From contig CAYXAK010000001.1 of assembly GCA_964462585.1 (NCBI GenBank), positions 74,197 to 138,196 of the forward strand: a stretch of DNA of 64,000 nucleotides, written 5' to 3'. The stretch comes from Halarsenatibacter sp964462585. GTDB lineage: Bacteria; Bacillota; Halanaerobiia; Halanaerobiales; Halarsenatibacteraceae. Of this stretch, positions 35,342 through 45,329 are shown piece by piece (position 1 is the stretch's first letter; each line of letters opens with the position of its first letter). The notes under the pieces are model-generated. The model saw only the letters and a list, made by a program, of their open reading frames with translations, made no database searches and was not told the DNA's origin. The position numbers were made by a program, and so were the translations under genes.

Positions 35342-36387
35342 CAGCTATCATGCCTCCTATTTTGCCTGAGCTGACCGCAGGCAGCCTCATTCTCCCGCCC
35401 CCTGCTCTTTCTGATAGTCGCCGAAATATCCAGCTCTTCCAGCCAGCTTTTAAATCTGTATAATCTTCCGCGCGCAGGAGATTCAATGTCCAGCCGGGGA
35501 ACAGGATTGGCGCTGATAATATTGACATGGCTTTTAAGGCCCTGACAGAATTGGGACAGGTACTCAGCATCTTCCCTGCTGTCATTTTCTCCTTCCAGAA
35601 GTATATATTCCAGTGTCACTCTGCGCCCGGTCATTTCGTTATATTCTCTCAGTGAGTCTTTGAGCTGAGAGAGTGAATATTTATTATTTACAGGCACCAG
35701 CCGTGAGCGCTTATCCTCATCCGCAGAATGGAGTGATATGGCCAGACCGACCTGAGGAAAATCGCGGGCAAATTTCTCTATGACGGGAATTATTCCCACA
35801 GTTGATACGGTAATCCTGCGCCGGCCGAAATCAAAACCCTCCCCGGATATGAAGATCTTCAGTGATTTTTTTACCTGGCCGTAATTGAGAAAGGGCTCAC
35901 CCATGCCCATATATACTATATTCCTTATCAGACCTCGATCTTCATTCCTTAAATATTTTGCCATCTGCCAGACCTGCTCAACAATTTCAGCGGCTTCAAG
36001 ATCTCTGCTCTTACCGTCCAGACCTGTAGCACAGAAACTACAGCCCACATTACAGCCGATTTGTGAGGATATACAGGCAGTAAATCTTCGCTTATGTGAC
36101 TGGGGCAGCAGCACGCTCTCAATACTGTCATCCTCATCTGTGCTCCATAAAAACTTTACGGCCCCATCCCCTGCCACGCTTTTTTCCTGAATTTCCAGCA
36201 GATTTAGATCGTATTCTTCCTCCAGAAACTGCTGATAATCCCCGGGCAGGTTCTCCATTTCAGAGGGGGTTAATATAAAATTTCTATATATCCAGTTAAA
36301 AACCTGTTCAGCGCGATAAGCTGCAAAATCAGCTTTTTCACTTTCTCTTTTGAGTTCTTTGAGTGTTCTGCCCAGAATAGCAGCCAT
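35341..36387 (-). CDS. rlmN: Dual-specificity 23S rRNA/tRNA adenine-2 methyltransferase
   Basis: Radical SAM enzyme that methylates A2503 of 23S rRNA and A37 of tRNAs. The cluster site is CNVGCSFCATG, followed by MGMGEPFLNYGQV and VGLAISLHSADED. The 348-residue start (MAAILGRTLKELK) follows GGGAGG; the in-frame ATG ten codons earlier would contain that ribosome site. It lies between the DUF6391 gene and prpC. Confidence 0.96.
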   Translation of the reverse strand: MAAILGRTLKELKRESEKADFAAYRAEQVFNWIYRNFILTPSEMENLPGDYQQFLEEEYDLNLLEIQEKSVAGDGAVKFLWSTDEDDSIESVLLPQSHKRRFTACISSQIGCNVGCSFCATGLDGKSRDLEAAEIVEQVWQMAKYLRNEDRGLIRNIVYMGMGEPFLNYGQVKKSLKIFISGEGFDFGRRRITVSTVGIIPVIEKFARDFPQVGLAISLHSADEDKRSRLVPVNNKYSLSQLKDSLREYNEMTGRRVTLEYILLEGENDSREDAEYLSQFCQGLKSHVNIISANPVPRLDIESPARGRLYRFKSWLEELDISATIRKSRGRENEAACGQLRQNRRHDS

Positions 36388-36406
36388 CCCTTTATTTCCT
36401 CCCGGT

Positions 36407-37078
36407 TTATCTGGCATCTATATAGGGAACTTCACGAGTTTTTACATATATTCTGCTGCCTCCACCCGATAAAAGACCGGAAGAGGGCATCTCCCTTTCC
36501 GCTCCAACTATTTTCATGGTATCAACATCGGCGGAAGTTGTGACATGGATCTGTAAAATTTTGCCCAGAAAGGGGCCGACCAGGTTGGCCAGCAGCATTG
36601 CTAAAAGCATAGTCCAGATGGAAAAGAATCCGGTATAAAATAATATGATTAAAAATATTACCGCTGAAGCCAGATTGGCTGCAGTTATGGTAGTACCACA
36701 GCGATCATGCACGACCAGCATGTTATCTCCCTCTTTTAATCTCTCCAGACCTTTTCGGGCCGCATTCTCCACCTTAATCTCATCATCTGCCCCGATAATA
36801 TAAAAACCATCTTCATCCGCATATCCGGCAAGACCCTGGTAAGAAAATAGCTCCTCCAGCACATTTATGGTGGCATGCTCCAGGCCGTGGTTTTTTCTCA
36901 GGCTGGGGTTTTTGGCGATCCTATACAGCTCACCGGGAACGGAAAAAAGACTTGTAATTGAAGTTAAGGTGAATTTAAGCGGGATCAATAACAGCAAAAA
37001 CAAAAAGAAAAGCAAAAAAGGCCCCAGCAATATGGGGAAGAAAAATATTAATATCAGCAATAACAGCCAGAAAGCCAT
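36407..37078 (-). CDS. DUF6391-type membrane protein of unknown function
   Basis: Integral membrane protein of 223 residues: an N-terminal hydrophobic hairpin (about 1-45), a soluble stretch with the motif NHGLEHATINVLEE (His-rich, reminiscent of a metal or active site), and a second hydrophobic pair (about 130-170). It resembles the uncharacterised DUF6391 family. It lies between fmt and rlmN, where many Firmicutes carry rsmB. ATG behind AGGAGG. No function can be assigned from the sequence. Confidence 0.7.
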   Translation of the reverse strand: MAFWLLLLILIFFFPILLGPFLLFFLFLLLLIPLKFTLTSITSLFSVPGELYRIAKNPSLRKNHGLEHATINVLEELFSYQGLAGYADEDGFYIIGADDEIKVENAARKGLERLKEGDNMLVVHDRCGTTITAANLASAVIFLIILFYTGFFSIWTMLLAMLLANLVGPFLGKILQIHVTTSADVDTMKIVGAEREMPSSGLLSGGGSRIYVKTREVPYIDAR

Positions 37079-37081
37079 TTT

Positions 37082-38041
37082 TTAACCTCCTGCCGGGCGG
37101 TTTTCACCCAGAAACTCCCCTTTTTCCGGTTGATAGCCATTTATAAAATCCCCCGCCTCCATACGCCGGGATCCGGCAAGCTGCAGGGACTCTATTCTCA
37201 CGTTATTTTCATCTGCTGTTCCAACCTGAAGACCATTATTGCGGTCAGCATATATGATTTTCCCCGGTTTTCCTGTCTCATCTGCATTTACAGAAGCAGC
37301 AGACCATAATTTAAGCCTCTTACCCCGAAAATAGGTGAAGGCACCGGGCCAGGGGTTAAAACCCCTTATAAAATCAACGATCTCCTCAGCCTCTGAAGCA
37401 AAGTTCACCTCTCCATCCTCACTTTTCAGGGTCGGTGTATAGGTGGCTTTTTCTTCATCCTGGGGTTGAGGTTCTATGCTTCCAGCTGAAAATTCCTGCA
37501 GAGTCTGCAAAAGCAGGTCAGCCCCTTCCTCTGCCAGTTTATCGTGAAGGCTGCCGGCCGTGTCGTCCTTCTCAATTTTTACCGCACTCTGTTTTAAAAT
37601 ATCGCCTGAGTCCAGCCCTTCGTCCATATAGATTGTGGTTACACCGCTTTTTTTCTCGCCGTTTATTATTGCATGCTGGATGGGGCTGGCTCCTCTGTAT
37701 TTGGGCAGAAGTGACGCATGCAGATTAATCGGAGCCAGCTCCGGTATATCCAGAATCTGAGACTGGAGTATCTGGCCAAAAGCTGCGACAACCAGATATT
37801 CCGGTTTGAATTTCTTGAGATATTCCACGCTGTCATCGCTGTTTATATCTTCGGGGGTGAATATTTCCAGACCCAGACTTTCAGCTTCTTTGCCCACGGG
37901 AGTGTGATCAAGCTTCTGATCCCTGCCGCTTCTGCGCGGAGGCTGAGTTATTATAAGATCGATGTCAATATGCTGAGATTCATTCAGAGATCTTAGAGCA
38001 GGAAGCGCAAATTCTGCACTCCCCATAAATACAGTTTTCAT
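37082..38041 (-). CDS. fmt: Methionyl-tRNA formyltransferase
   Basis: Formylates initiator Met-tRNA. The 319 residues contain VFMGSAEFALPAL, the catalytic segment INLHASLLPKYRGASPIQHAI, and GLDSGDIL, then a C-terminal tRNA-binding domain. ATG at 38041 shares bases with the def stop (TGATG); the open frame also has an in-frame TTG one codon earlier. The def-fmt pair is standard. Confidence 0.96.
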   Translation of the reverse strand: MKTVFMGSAEFALPALRSLNESQHIDIDLIITQPPRRSGRDQKLDHTPVGKEAESLGLEIFTPEDINSDDSVEYLKKFKPEYLVVAAFGQILQSQILDIPELAPINLHASLLPKYRGASPIQHAIINGEKKSGVTTIYMDEGLDSGDILKQSAVKIEKDDTAGSLHDKLAEEGADLLLQTLQEFSAGSIEPQPQDEEKATYTPTLKSEDGEVNFASEAEEIVDFIRGFNPWPGAFTYFRGKRLKLWSAASVNADETGKPGKIIYADRNNGLQVGTADENNVRIESLQLAGSRRMEAGDFINGYQPEKGEFLGENRPAGG

Positions 38042-38526
38042 CAATGTTTTCTCTCCTTCTCCCCGCTCTCCACACCCGAAAGTGGCACATCCACGAGTTT
38101 ATCCACAAAGAGCTCACCATTGAGATGATCGATCTCATGCTGTATAACCCTGGCCAGCAGACCGGAAAAAGTCTCCTGATGAATTTCACCATCTCTATCC
38201 TGATATCTTAATTCTATGCTTTCAGCCCGGGGCACAGGCCCCTGACGTCCGGGTATACTCAGACATCCTTCCTCTCTAATTACGCTGCCCTGCTCTCTGA
38301 TAATTTCAGGATTTATCAGGGCAAGCATCTCTTCTTCGACATCTATAACAGCTGCGCGCTGTAAGATGCCGATTTGATTTGCAGCCAGCCCCAGGCCCTC
38401 TTCATTTCTCAGAGTATCAATCAAATTATTTATGAGCTCTGTGGTGTTTTCACCAAAGTTTTCAATTTTTTTTGCTTCAGTTCTCAAAACAGGATCTCCA
38501 ATCGTTTTTATCGGCATAACTGCCAT
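38041..38526 (-). CDS. def: Peptide deformylase
   Basis: Removes the formyl group from nascent proteins. The 161 residues have the three family motifs GLAANQIG, EEGCLSIPG and QHEIDHL with the metal-binding Cys and His pair. The start MAVMPIKTIG is set because GGAGG lies 8 bases upstream; the longer in-frame ATG overlaps that ribosome site. It follows priA by about 55 bases. Confidence 0.96.
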   Translation of the reverse strand: MAVMPIKTIGDPVLRTEAKKIENFGENTTELINNLIDTLRNEEGLGLAANQIGILQRAAVIDVEEEMLALINPEIIREQGSVIREEGCLSIPGRQGPVPRAESIELRYQDRDGEIHQETFSGLLARVIQHEIDHLNGELFVDKLVDVPLSGVESGEKERKH

Positions 38527-38581
38527 TCTATTCACCTCCATGCTAAAAAGCGGCTCCTTCTCTCATTTTGATTATATCATA

Positions 38582-40843
38582 TTATAACATTGAGAGGGGA
38601 TCGACATCAACTGAATAGTTTACAGACCCGGTAATATTCTCCTCGAGATAGGGCAGAAATTTTTTCATAAAATGAATTCGGGAGGATACACTGGAAAAGT
38701 ACAGCAGAAGATGCCATCTCACCCGGCCCTTTAACCTCTCCAGAGGAGCGGGATTGGGGCCAAAATAATCCATTTTTTCCGGACAGTTTATATGCAGATA
38801 TTTTCTCACTTCAGCAGCAAATTCTTTTAAATTACTGCTGTCTTCATCTGTTTTGAAAATAAATCTAACCATCCGGGAAAAAGGAGGATAATTTAACCTG
38901 CTCCTCAGTTTCAGTTCTTCTTCATAAAATAAATCAATATCCTCTGCCAGCATTGCCTGCAGGGCATAGTGATCCGGAGAAAAAGTTTGAACAATTACCT
39001 CTCCCTTCTTCTTTCCCCTGCCGGCTCTGCCGGCAACCTGGGTCAGAAGCTGATAGGTTCTTTCAGAGGAGCGAAAATCGGGAAGGTTTAAAATCAAATC
39101 GACCCCTAAAACCCCCACCAGAGTTATATTGTGAAAATCATGTCCTTTGGCTATCATCTGAGTGCCGACAAGTATATCTATATTGCCCTGCTCAACTTCT
39201 GTGAGAATATCACGGTGGGAATTCTTTCGACCGGTGGTATCCCTGTCCATTCTGGATATCTCTGCTCCGGGATAAATTTCAGCCAGCCTCTCTTCCAGCC
39301 GCTCGGTGCCGGCTCCAAACTCCTTCAGCAGATCACTGCCACAGGCAGGGCAGCGGTCTGGAACAGCCTGCCTGTAATCACAGTAATGGCATTTCAGACT
39401 GCCGGACTTTTTGTGGTAGGTCAGAGTGATATCACAATTTTTGCATTTAATGGCATCGCCGCACTCCTGACAGAGCATAAAGCTGGCAAAACCTCTTCTA
39501 TTGAGAAAAATCAGGATCTGTTCATCCCGTTCCAGTCGTTTTTCGATGGCATCCTTAAGGCTTCTGCTGAAAAGCCCGTAATTGCCCTCTTTGACTTCTT
39601 CCCTCATATCCACAAGCTTTTTTTCCGGCATTTTTCCCGGTCCAGCCCTGCTCTTTAGAGACTGATAGCTGTACTTATCATCCTGAGAAAAATAATAGCT
39701 CTCAAGTGAAGGTGTGGCCGATCCCAGCACAACTGGAAAGCTCTCTATCTGACTGCGGATAACCGCAGCTCCTCTGGCATGATAGTAGGGAGTGTTATTC
39801 TGTTTATAGGAGTTTTCATGTTCTTCATCGATGATCAGCAGCCCGGGATCTCTGATGGGAGCAAAAACGGCTGAACGAGCTCCAATAACGAGGCGGGCTT
39901 CCCCTGATTTAATTCTGTGCCATTCGTCCCTGCGCTCCCCGGCCGCAAGGCGGCTGTGGAGCACGGCTATTTTGCCGGGAAAATTACCATAAAAAAAATC
40001 TACCAGATATGGTGTTAAGGAGATCTCGGGAACTAAAATTATCGCACTCCTATCCTGCTGCAGACACTTTTTGACGAGCCGCAGATAGATCTCTGTCTTA
40101 CCGCTTCCCGTTACACCGTGAAGGAGATTCACATCAGCCCTCTGTTCGAGCAGAGAGGGCATTAAACTCTGAAGAACCTCTTTCTGCTCGGAATTGAGCT
40201 CAATATTTCCACTGGAAGAATCATTTGCCTCCTGAGAATGTGAAAGAGAATAATCAGGCCTTCTATGGACTTTAACCTCTTTTCTCTCCACAAGCTTTTT
40301 TTCTTCCAGACTGTAGAGTGTTGAACGGCCTGTATCAGCCCTCTTTAGAATTTCAGTGGCCGGAAGTATATCTTTATCCGCATTTCTTAAAACCTGAATC
40401 ACCCTGGCCTGAGCAGGAGCTTTTCTTTGGAGTTCAGCAAACTCTTCAGTTAAATACTCCTCCAGAAGCAGATAATGTATCCGACTGCTGGCAGATCTTC
40501 TCTCACCTCTCACATCGGTCGGAAGGGCAGTTCTGATAAAGCTCTGCAGTGAGGAATGATAATAATATGAAAGCCTTTTTAAAGTCTCCAGTAATTTAGC
40601 ATCTATACCGGGTTTATGTGTGAGGACTTCAGAGACTGGCTTGATTTTTTCCTCATCTAAATCCGGATTTTTTACGAAATCCGTTATATAACCGGAAACA
40701 TTCCTGCTGCCGAAGGGTACCCTTACAGGCTGACCGAATTCATAGTCCTGAGCTTTTTTTCCCTCTTCGGGCAGATAGACAAATTCACTCCTCTGCCTTG
40801 ATATCGGTATATCAACTGTGACCTGCAGATATTTATCAGCCAA
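38582..40843 (-). CDS. priA: Primosomal helicase PriA
   Basis: Restarts stalled replication forks by loading the replisome. The 753 residues show the N-terminal DNA-binding domain, Walker A GVTGSGKTEIY, DEEHENSYKQ, and the eight-Cys zinc region CQECGDAIKCKNC...CHYC...CPACG in the middle, followed by RAGRGKKKGEV. The start is the TTG giving MADKYLQVTV behind AAAGGTG; the in-frame GTG upstream is part of that site. It overlaps the end of the UPF0104 gene by 8 bases. Confidence 0.95.
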   Translation of the reverse strand: MADKYLQVTVDIPISRQRSEFVYLPEEGKKAQDYEFGQPVRVPFGSRNVSGYITDFVKNPDLDEEKIKPVSEVLTHKPGIDAKLLETLKRLSYYYHSSLQSFIRTALPTDVRGERRSASSRIHYLLLEEYLTEEFAELQRKAPAQARVIQVLRNADKDILPATEILKRADTGRSTLYSLEEKKLVERKEVKVHRRPDYSLSHSQEANDSSSGNIELNSEQKEVLQSLMPSLLEQRADVNLLHGVTGSGKTEIYLRLVKKCLQQDRSAIILVPEISLTPYLVDFFYGNFPGKIAVLHSRLAAGERRDEWHRIKSGEARLVIGARSAVFAPIRDPGLLIIDEEHENSYKQNNTPYYHARGAAVIRSQIESFPVVLGSATPSLESYYFSQDDKYSYQSLKSRAGPGKMPEKKLVDMREEVKEGNYGLFSRSLKDAIEKRLERDEQILIFLNRRGFASFMLCQECGDAIKCKNCDITLTYHKKSGSLKCHYCDYRQAVPDRCPACGSDLLKEFGAGTERLEERLAEIYPGAEISRMDRDTTGRKNSHRDILTEVEQGNIDILVGTQMIAKGHDFHNITLVGVLGVDLILNLPDFRSSERTYQLLTQVAGRAGRGKKKGEVIVQTFSPDHYALQAMLAEDIDLFYEEELKLRSRLNYPPFSRMVRFIFKTDEDSSNLKEFAAEVRKYLHINCPEKMDYFGPNPAPLERLKGRVRWHLLLYFSSVSSRIHFMKKFLPYLEENITGSVNYSVDVDPLSML

Positions 40844-41879
40844 TACTATCACCTTTATTTAACTCTCTCAGACAGAGAACTCCTCCCGGCAGCAGAAGAA
40901 TATAGAATGTAAAAAACCTCCAGCCAAATACTATAACTCCCAGATAGCTGCCGGGAATAAAGGCGGCAAAAAGTGAGGCTACTCCCAGTTCAGCTATACC
41001 GCTGGCACCCGGTGTAGGAAAAAAAGGAAGAACGAGATAGATAAGGGTCTGCATCACATATGCTCTCATAATGTTGGGCTCAAGGCCCAATCCGTACAGA
41101 AGAACCGGTATGATAAAAAACAGCAGACTCCAGAATATAAACACGGTAATCATGGCCAGTATTAGATGAACCGGTTTATCTCCCAGAGAACGCAGTGAAT
41201 TGCGAAATCTTTCCAGACCCCTCCTGGCTCTGATCAGATAGCGTTTGGCTCTAAAGCTTCTTCTGAACAATCTATTGATCAGAGTTATATGCAGAAGTCT
41301 ATCAAAAATATTTTCCGCCACATTGGGCACCAGAGAGAAGAGAACTATTCCCAGTGAGATAGAAGCTCCGAATAATATTACCAGTATAAAAAGCGTAAAA
41401 GGTATTACACCACTGGAAATATAGCCGCGGAAGAAAATAAAAAAGTTTACGGACAGAATGCCCAGAATCATCATGCGAAAAACAAACTGGACTATCACTA
41501 TCGAAGAAGCCCGGGCCACATCCACACCGCTTTTGGTTAAAAAATAGACCCGGAAAGGTCCACCACCTGTGGCAAAAGGAGTCACTCTGGAGGCAAAAGC
41601 CCCGGCAAGGTAAACCTTGAGACCTGACCATAATGATAGTTTTTCATCGACCGCCAGAGCTAAAATTTTCAATGTGAGAGCAGCAAATATCCAGTTAAGA
41701 AGGGTAAGTGTAACCAGCAGGGCAAGTGTGGGAGCATTTATTCCTTCAAGTATCCTCTCCAGCACCTCTATATCAACGGTGAAAAGTATGAGGATGGCGG
41801 ATATTGCCAGGCTGATAGATACTGCCAGACGTACTCCTTTAATTAAGTTTTCCCTACTCAGATCCCTCTTAAGCTGCAT
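40836..41879 (-). CDS. Lysylphosphatidylglycerol synthase-type (UPF0104) membrane protein
   Basis: Polytopic membrane protein of 347 residues with about eight predicted segments, matching the flippase-like domain found in MprF and in AglD-like proteins. The conserved pattern TPFATGGGPFRVYFLTKSGV lies near residue 100 and FPTPGASGIAE near 290. No aminoacyl-transferase domain is present, so it is not a full MprF. Lipid or glycolipid translocation is a plausible role but not shown. Inserted between metK and priA in the run. Confidence 0.8.
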   Translation of the reverse strand: MQLKRDLSRENLIKGVRLAVSISLAISAILILFTVDIEVLERILEGINAPTLALLVTLTLLNWIFAALTLKILALAVDEKLSLWSGLKVYLAGAFASRVTPFATGGGPFRVYFLTKSGVDVARASSIVIVQFVFRMMILGILSVNFFIFFRGYISSGVIPFTLFILVILFGASISLGIVLFSLVPNVAENIFDRLLHITLINRLFRRSFRAKRYLIRARRGLERFRNSLRSLGDKPVHLILAMITVFIFWSLLFFIIPVLLYGLGLEPNIMRAYVMQTLIYLVLPFFPTPGASGIAELGVASLFAAFIPGSYLGVIVFGWRFFTFYILLLPGGVLCLRELNKGDSIG

Positions 41880-41940
41880 GTATTAAAACATCCTTTAAGC
41901 AGGTTGTTGATAATTTCTGCAGACGGATTTAATGTGATAA

Positions 41941-43122
41941 TTATATTCTTTCAGCTTTATTTTTGAGCCGGTCAGCTTTATCAGTCTTTTCCCAGGTCAA
42001 ATCCAGCTCGGGTCTGCCAAAGTGGCCGTAACTGGCTACCTGGTTGAAAACCGGTCTGCGCAGCTCCAGCTTATCTATAATAGCTGACGGTGTGAGCTCA
42101 AAATTATCTCTCACCAGCTCTTCCAGCTTTTCTTCGGAGATTTTACCCGTCCCAAAAGTATCGACCATTATAGAAAGAGGCCGGGCAACACCTATGGCAT
42201 ATGATAGTTGAATTTCACATTTTTCTGCCAGCCCCGCAGCCACGATGTTTTTGGCCACATATCGGGCAGCATAGGAAGCTGAACGATCCACTTTGGTGGC
42301 ATCTTTGCCGGAAAAACAGCCCCCACCATGCCGGGAATAACCCCCGTAGGTGTCAACTATCACCTTTCTGCCCGTAAGACCTGCATCGCCATGCGGCCCT
42401 CCGATGACAAACCTCCCGGTGGGATTAATGAGATATCTGGTCTCTTCATCGAGCATATTTTCCGGTATAACCTCTTTTATCACGTGTTCTATAATCTCAT
42501 CTTCAAGCTGGTTCATCTTTATATCCGGATGATGCTGGGCTGATACTACCACTTTATCGACACGGACCGGGCGGTCGTTTTCGTATTCAACTGTAACCTG
42601 AGATTTGCCATCAGGTCTGAGATAGTCCAAAATTTTGTTCTTTCTGACCGCTGCCAGCCTCTGTGCCAGCTTATGTGAGAGGGTTATGGGCAGGGGCATC
42701 AATTCCGGAGTTTCCGAACAGGCATAACCAAACATCAGCCCCTGATCTCCTGCACCCAGCTCAGCTTCATCGTCCCCGGAGGGACCATTTTGGGCATCAT
42801 CGACGCCACGGGCTATATCAGTTGACTGTTCATCTATGGCGGTCATGACCGCACAGGTTTCTCCATCAAAACCATATTTGGCTCTATTATAACCTATATC
42901 GACGACTGTCTTTCTGGTGACATGTGAGATATCCACATAACAGTCGGTGGAAATCTCTCCCGAAACGAGCACCAGACCTGTGGTGGTGAATGTTTCGCAG
43001 GCAACTCTGGCTTCAGGATCCTGTTCGATGATGGCATCCAGGATAGCGTCAGAAATTTGATCGGCAACTTTATCAGGATGTCCTTCAGTCACGGACTCTG
43101 AAGTGAATTTATAATTTCTCAT
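41941..43122 (-). CDS. metK: S-adenosylmethionine synthetase
   Basis: Makes SAM from methionine and ATP. The 393 residues include GHPDKVADQISDA near the start, GAGDQGLMFGYA at about 125-136, GGPHGDAGLTGRK and DRSASYAARYVAKNIVAAGLA. ATG behind AAAGGAAGG. No SAM riboswitch was seen in the 36-base gap after lgt, so it appears to be co-transcribed with lgt. Confidence 0.97.
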   Translation of the reverse strand: MRNYKFTSESVTEGHPDKVADQISDAILDAIIEQDPEARVACETFTTTGLVLVSGEISTDCYVDISHVTRKTVVDIGYNRAKYGFDGETCAVMTAIDEQSTDIARGVDDAQNGPSGDDEAELGAGDQGLMFGYACSETPELMPLPITLSHKLAQRLAAVRKNKILDYLRPDGKSQVTVEYENDRPVRVDKVVVSAQHHPDIKMNQLEDEIIEHVIKEVIPENMLDEETRYLINPTGRFVIGGPHGDAGLTGRKVIVDTYGGYSRHGGGCFSGKDATKVDRSASYAARYVAKNIVAAGLAEKCEIQLSYAIGVARPLSIMVDTFGTGKISEEKLEELVRDNFELTPSAIIDKLELRRPVFNQVASYGHFGRPELDLTWEKTDKADRLKNKAERI

Positions 43123-43158
43123 AATTTTTTCCTTCCTTTCAAATTTGCATATGTGATA

Positions 43159-43926
43159 TCAAGTATTTTTGGCAATCTTTTCTCCCATCATTAAATACAA
43201 TATACAGAGGATGATGATCAAAATGCTCACAAGCCTCGCTATTTGAATATCTCCCAGATAGAGGCTGTCGACCCTCAGATCTTCGATGAAAAAACGTCCC
43301 AGAGAATAAAGGCCCAGACCGATGACAAAGGTCCTGCCCCGGCGGTAAAGTCTGGAGCCAGTAAAAATCAATAGAAAGATAAAAATTATCATGTTCCAGG
43401 AAAACTCATAAAAAAAGGTGGGATGATAGTAACTCCCCTCGATAAACATTCCCTCTTTTATGAATTCTGGAAAATAGGAAAGAAATTCCGCACTGACCGC
43501 TCCGCCATGTGCTTCCTGATTAACAAAATTTCCCCAGCGGCCAAATGCCAGCCCCAGCAAAAAGGCAGGTGTCAAAAGATCGGCAAACTCCAGAAAAGAA
43601 AAACCCTTGAGGTGGACAAATACCAGTGTATAGATTAATCCCACAAAAATAGTGCCATGTATGGCCAGCCCGCCCCCGGTTATGTCAAATATCCTGACTG
43701 GATCAGCCTGAAAATAACTCCAGTTAAAGACAACATAGTAGAGTCTTGTGCCCACCAGGCCGATGGGCAGACCGTAAAGAAGAAAATCAATCAAATCCTC
43801 ACTGTCATAATTCCACCTTTTGCCCTGGTAGAGGACATACAGAAATCCCGCCACTATACCGCTGACCACAAAGATACCGTACCATCTCACATCCACAGCA
43901 CCAATGGAAAAAGCAACAGGATCCAA
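43159..43926 (-). CDS. lgt: Prolipoprotein diacylglyceryl transferase
   Basis: First step of lipoprotein maturation: moves diacylglycerol onto the lipobox Cys. The 255-residue polytopic protein has DVRWYG near the start, GGLAIHG, and the signature LGLAFGRWGNFVNQEAHGG. The start is a TTG behind GGAGG. Between coaBC and metK, an unusual position for this gene. lspA and lnt are also in the window. Confidence 0.96.
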   Translation of the reverse strand: MDPVAFSIGAVDVRWYGIFVVSGIVAGFLYVLYQGKRWNYDSEDLIDFLLYGLPIGLVGTRLYYVVFNWSYFQADPVRIFDITGGGLAIHGTIFVGLIYTLVFVHLKGFSFLEFADLLTPAFLLGLAFGRWGNFVNQEAHGGAVSAEFLSYFPEFIKEGMFIEGSYYHPTFFYEFSWNMIIFIFLLIFTGSRLYRRGRTFVIGLGLYSLGRFFIEDLRVDSLYLGDIQIARLVSILIIILCILYLMMGEKIAKNT

Positions 43927-43937
43927 TTTAAAGCCTC

Positions 43938-45122
43938 CTAAAATATCTCTTTTAATCTATCCAGGATGAGATCAGCCATCTCCTCTTTGCTTCTTTTGGT
44001 GATTTTCAGCTCCTCATCAGAGCTCAGAAGATAGCCGGAGTTGTGATCAGAGCCAAAGCCTTCGTCTTCCCTGGAAATATCGTTGGCAACCAGCATGTCA
44101 GCTCCTTTTCTCCTCAGTTTATCCCGGGCATTATCCAGAATATTTTCGGCTTCTGCGGCAAAACCCACTATCAGCTGGTCTTTGGTCTTATTTGCGACCA
44201 GATTTTTCAAAATATCAGGATTCTCCTGAAAAGATACTGTCAAATCATCCCGTTCGTGTTTTTTTAGCTTGCCGCTCTCGATCTTTTCAGGCCTGTAATC
44301 GGCCACAGCAGCTGCCAGCACAGCTGCATCCACATCAGGAAAAATATCAAGAGACCTGTCATACATCTCGCGGGCACTTTTTACTTCTGTGATATGACAG
44401 GATGGCGGGGGTTTTAGTGAGGTCGGTCCAGTAACCAGATGAACTTCTGCCCCCCTCTGCGCCGCTTTTCGGGCCAGAGCATAGCCCATTTTTCCGCTGG
44501 AATAATTGGAAAGAAAACGCACCTTATCTATATCCTCGCGGGTGGGACCTGCAGTTATCAAAAACTTTATGCCCCGGAGATCTGAGGGGATTATTTCTTC
44601 TTCGATAATTGCGTGAATGTCCGCCGGCTCGGCCATCCGCCCCTTTCCTGTAACACCGCAGGCAAGATAACCAGCACCGGAGGAGATTATCCTGTAACCC
44701 CTCTCCTCCAGAAGACAAATATTCTCCTGGACTGAGTTTTTGTTGATCATATTTACATTCATGGCCGGGGCCAGGATAGCTGGTGCCCTGCTGGCCAGCA
44801 TGACAGTGCTGAGCAGATCATCGCCCATACCCCGGGCAAGTCTTGAGATGAAGTTGGCGGTGGCAGGAGCCACAACTATCAAATCAGCCCTATCAGCCAG
44901 CGAAATATGCTTTACATTGTGATGAGAGGGCGGTGTGAACATCTCGGTTTCCACCGGATTTTGAGTCAGTGAGCGAAATGTCAGGGGCGAAATAAATTCT
45001 CTGGCAGCTTCGGTCATTACTGTATGAACATCATAACCGCTCTGGGTTAGACGGCTGGCCAGAGAAGCTGTTTTATATGCTGCTATTCCCCCTGTAATAC
45101 CCAGTAAGATGTTATAACTCAT
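43938..45122 (-). CDS. coaBC: Bifunctional phosphopantothenoylcysteine decarboxylase/synthetase
   Basis: Two steps of coenzyme A synthesis. The N-terminal flavoprotein (CoaC, about 1-185) has GITGGIAAYKTA, SHHNVKHISLADRAD with the catalytic His, APAMNVNM, and GYLACG with the active Cys. The C-terminal CoaB half has ITAGPTREDIDKVRFLSNYSSGKMG. 394 residues, normal length. It follows rpoZ by three bases. Confidence 0.96.
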   Translation of the reverse strand: MSYNILLGITGGIAAYKTASLASRLTQSGYDVHTVMTEAAREFISPLTFRSLTQNPVETEMFTPPSHHNVKHISLADRADLIVVAPATANFISRLARGMGDDLLSTVMLASRAPAILAPAMNVNMINKNSVQENICLLEERGYRIISSGAGYLACGVTGKGRMAEPADIHAIIEEEIIPSDLRGIKFLITAGPTREDIDKVRFLSNYSSGKMGYALARKAAQRGAEVHLVTGPTSLKPPPSCHITEVKSAREMYDRSLDIFPDVDAAVLAAAVADYRPEKIESGKLKKHERDDLTVSFQENPDILKNLVANKTKDQLIVGFAAEAENILDNARDKLRRKGADMLVANDISREDEGFGSDHNSGYLLSSDEELKITKRSKEEMADLILDRLKEIF

Positions 45123-45125
45123 CCT

Positions 45126-45329
45126 CTATTCCTCATTTTCCTCGAGCTCAATCTTTCCTTCTGCAATCTCTTCCAGGCTCTTGGAGACCACCTTTTCACC
45201 ATCGTATTCATCCAGCAGTTCCTGACCCCCATTATTGAGGTTGCGCGCTCTTTTGGAAGCCATAATTACCAGTGTGAAAGGGTTGCTTGTATTTTCGAGC
45301 AGTTCTCTCTGGGTTGGTTTATCGATCAT
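45126..45329 (-). CDS. rpoZ: RNA polymerase omega subunit
   Basis: Small assembly subunit of RNA polymerase, 67 residues, with the family core NPFTLVIMASKRARNLN and an acidic C-terminus. The ATG shares bases with the gmk stop (TGATG), behind AGGAGGG inside gmk. Order gmk-rpoZ-coaBC is conserved in Firmicutes. Confidence 0.93.
   Translation of the reverse strand: MIDKPTQRELLENTSNPFTLVIMASKRARNLNNGGQELLDEYDGEKVVSKSLEEIAEGKIELEENEE

Noticed and set aside
43123..43158. Possible SAM riboswitch before metK
   Set aside because: The gap to lgt is only 36 bases and holds no aptamer-like structure.
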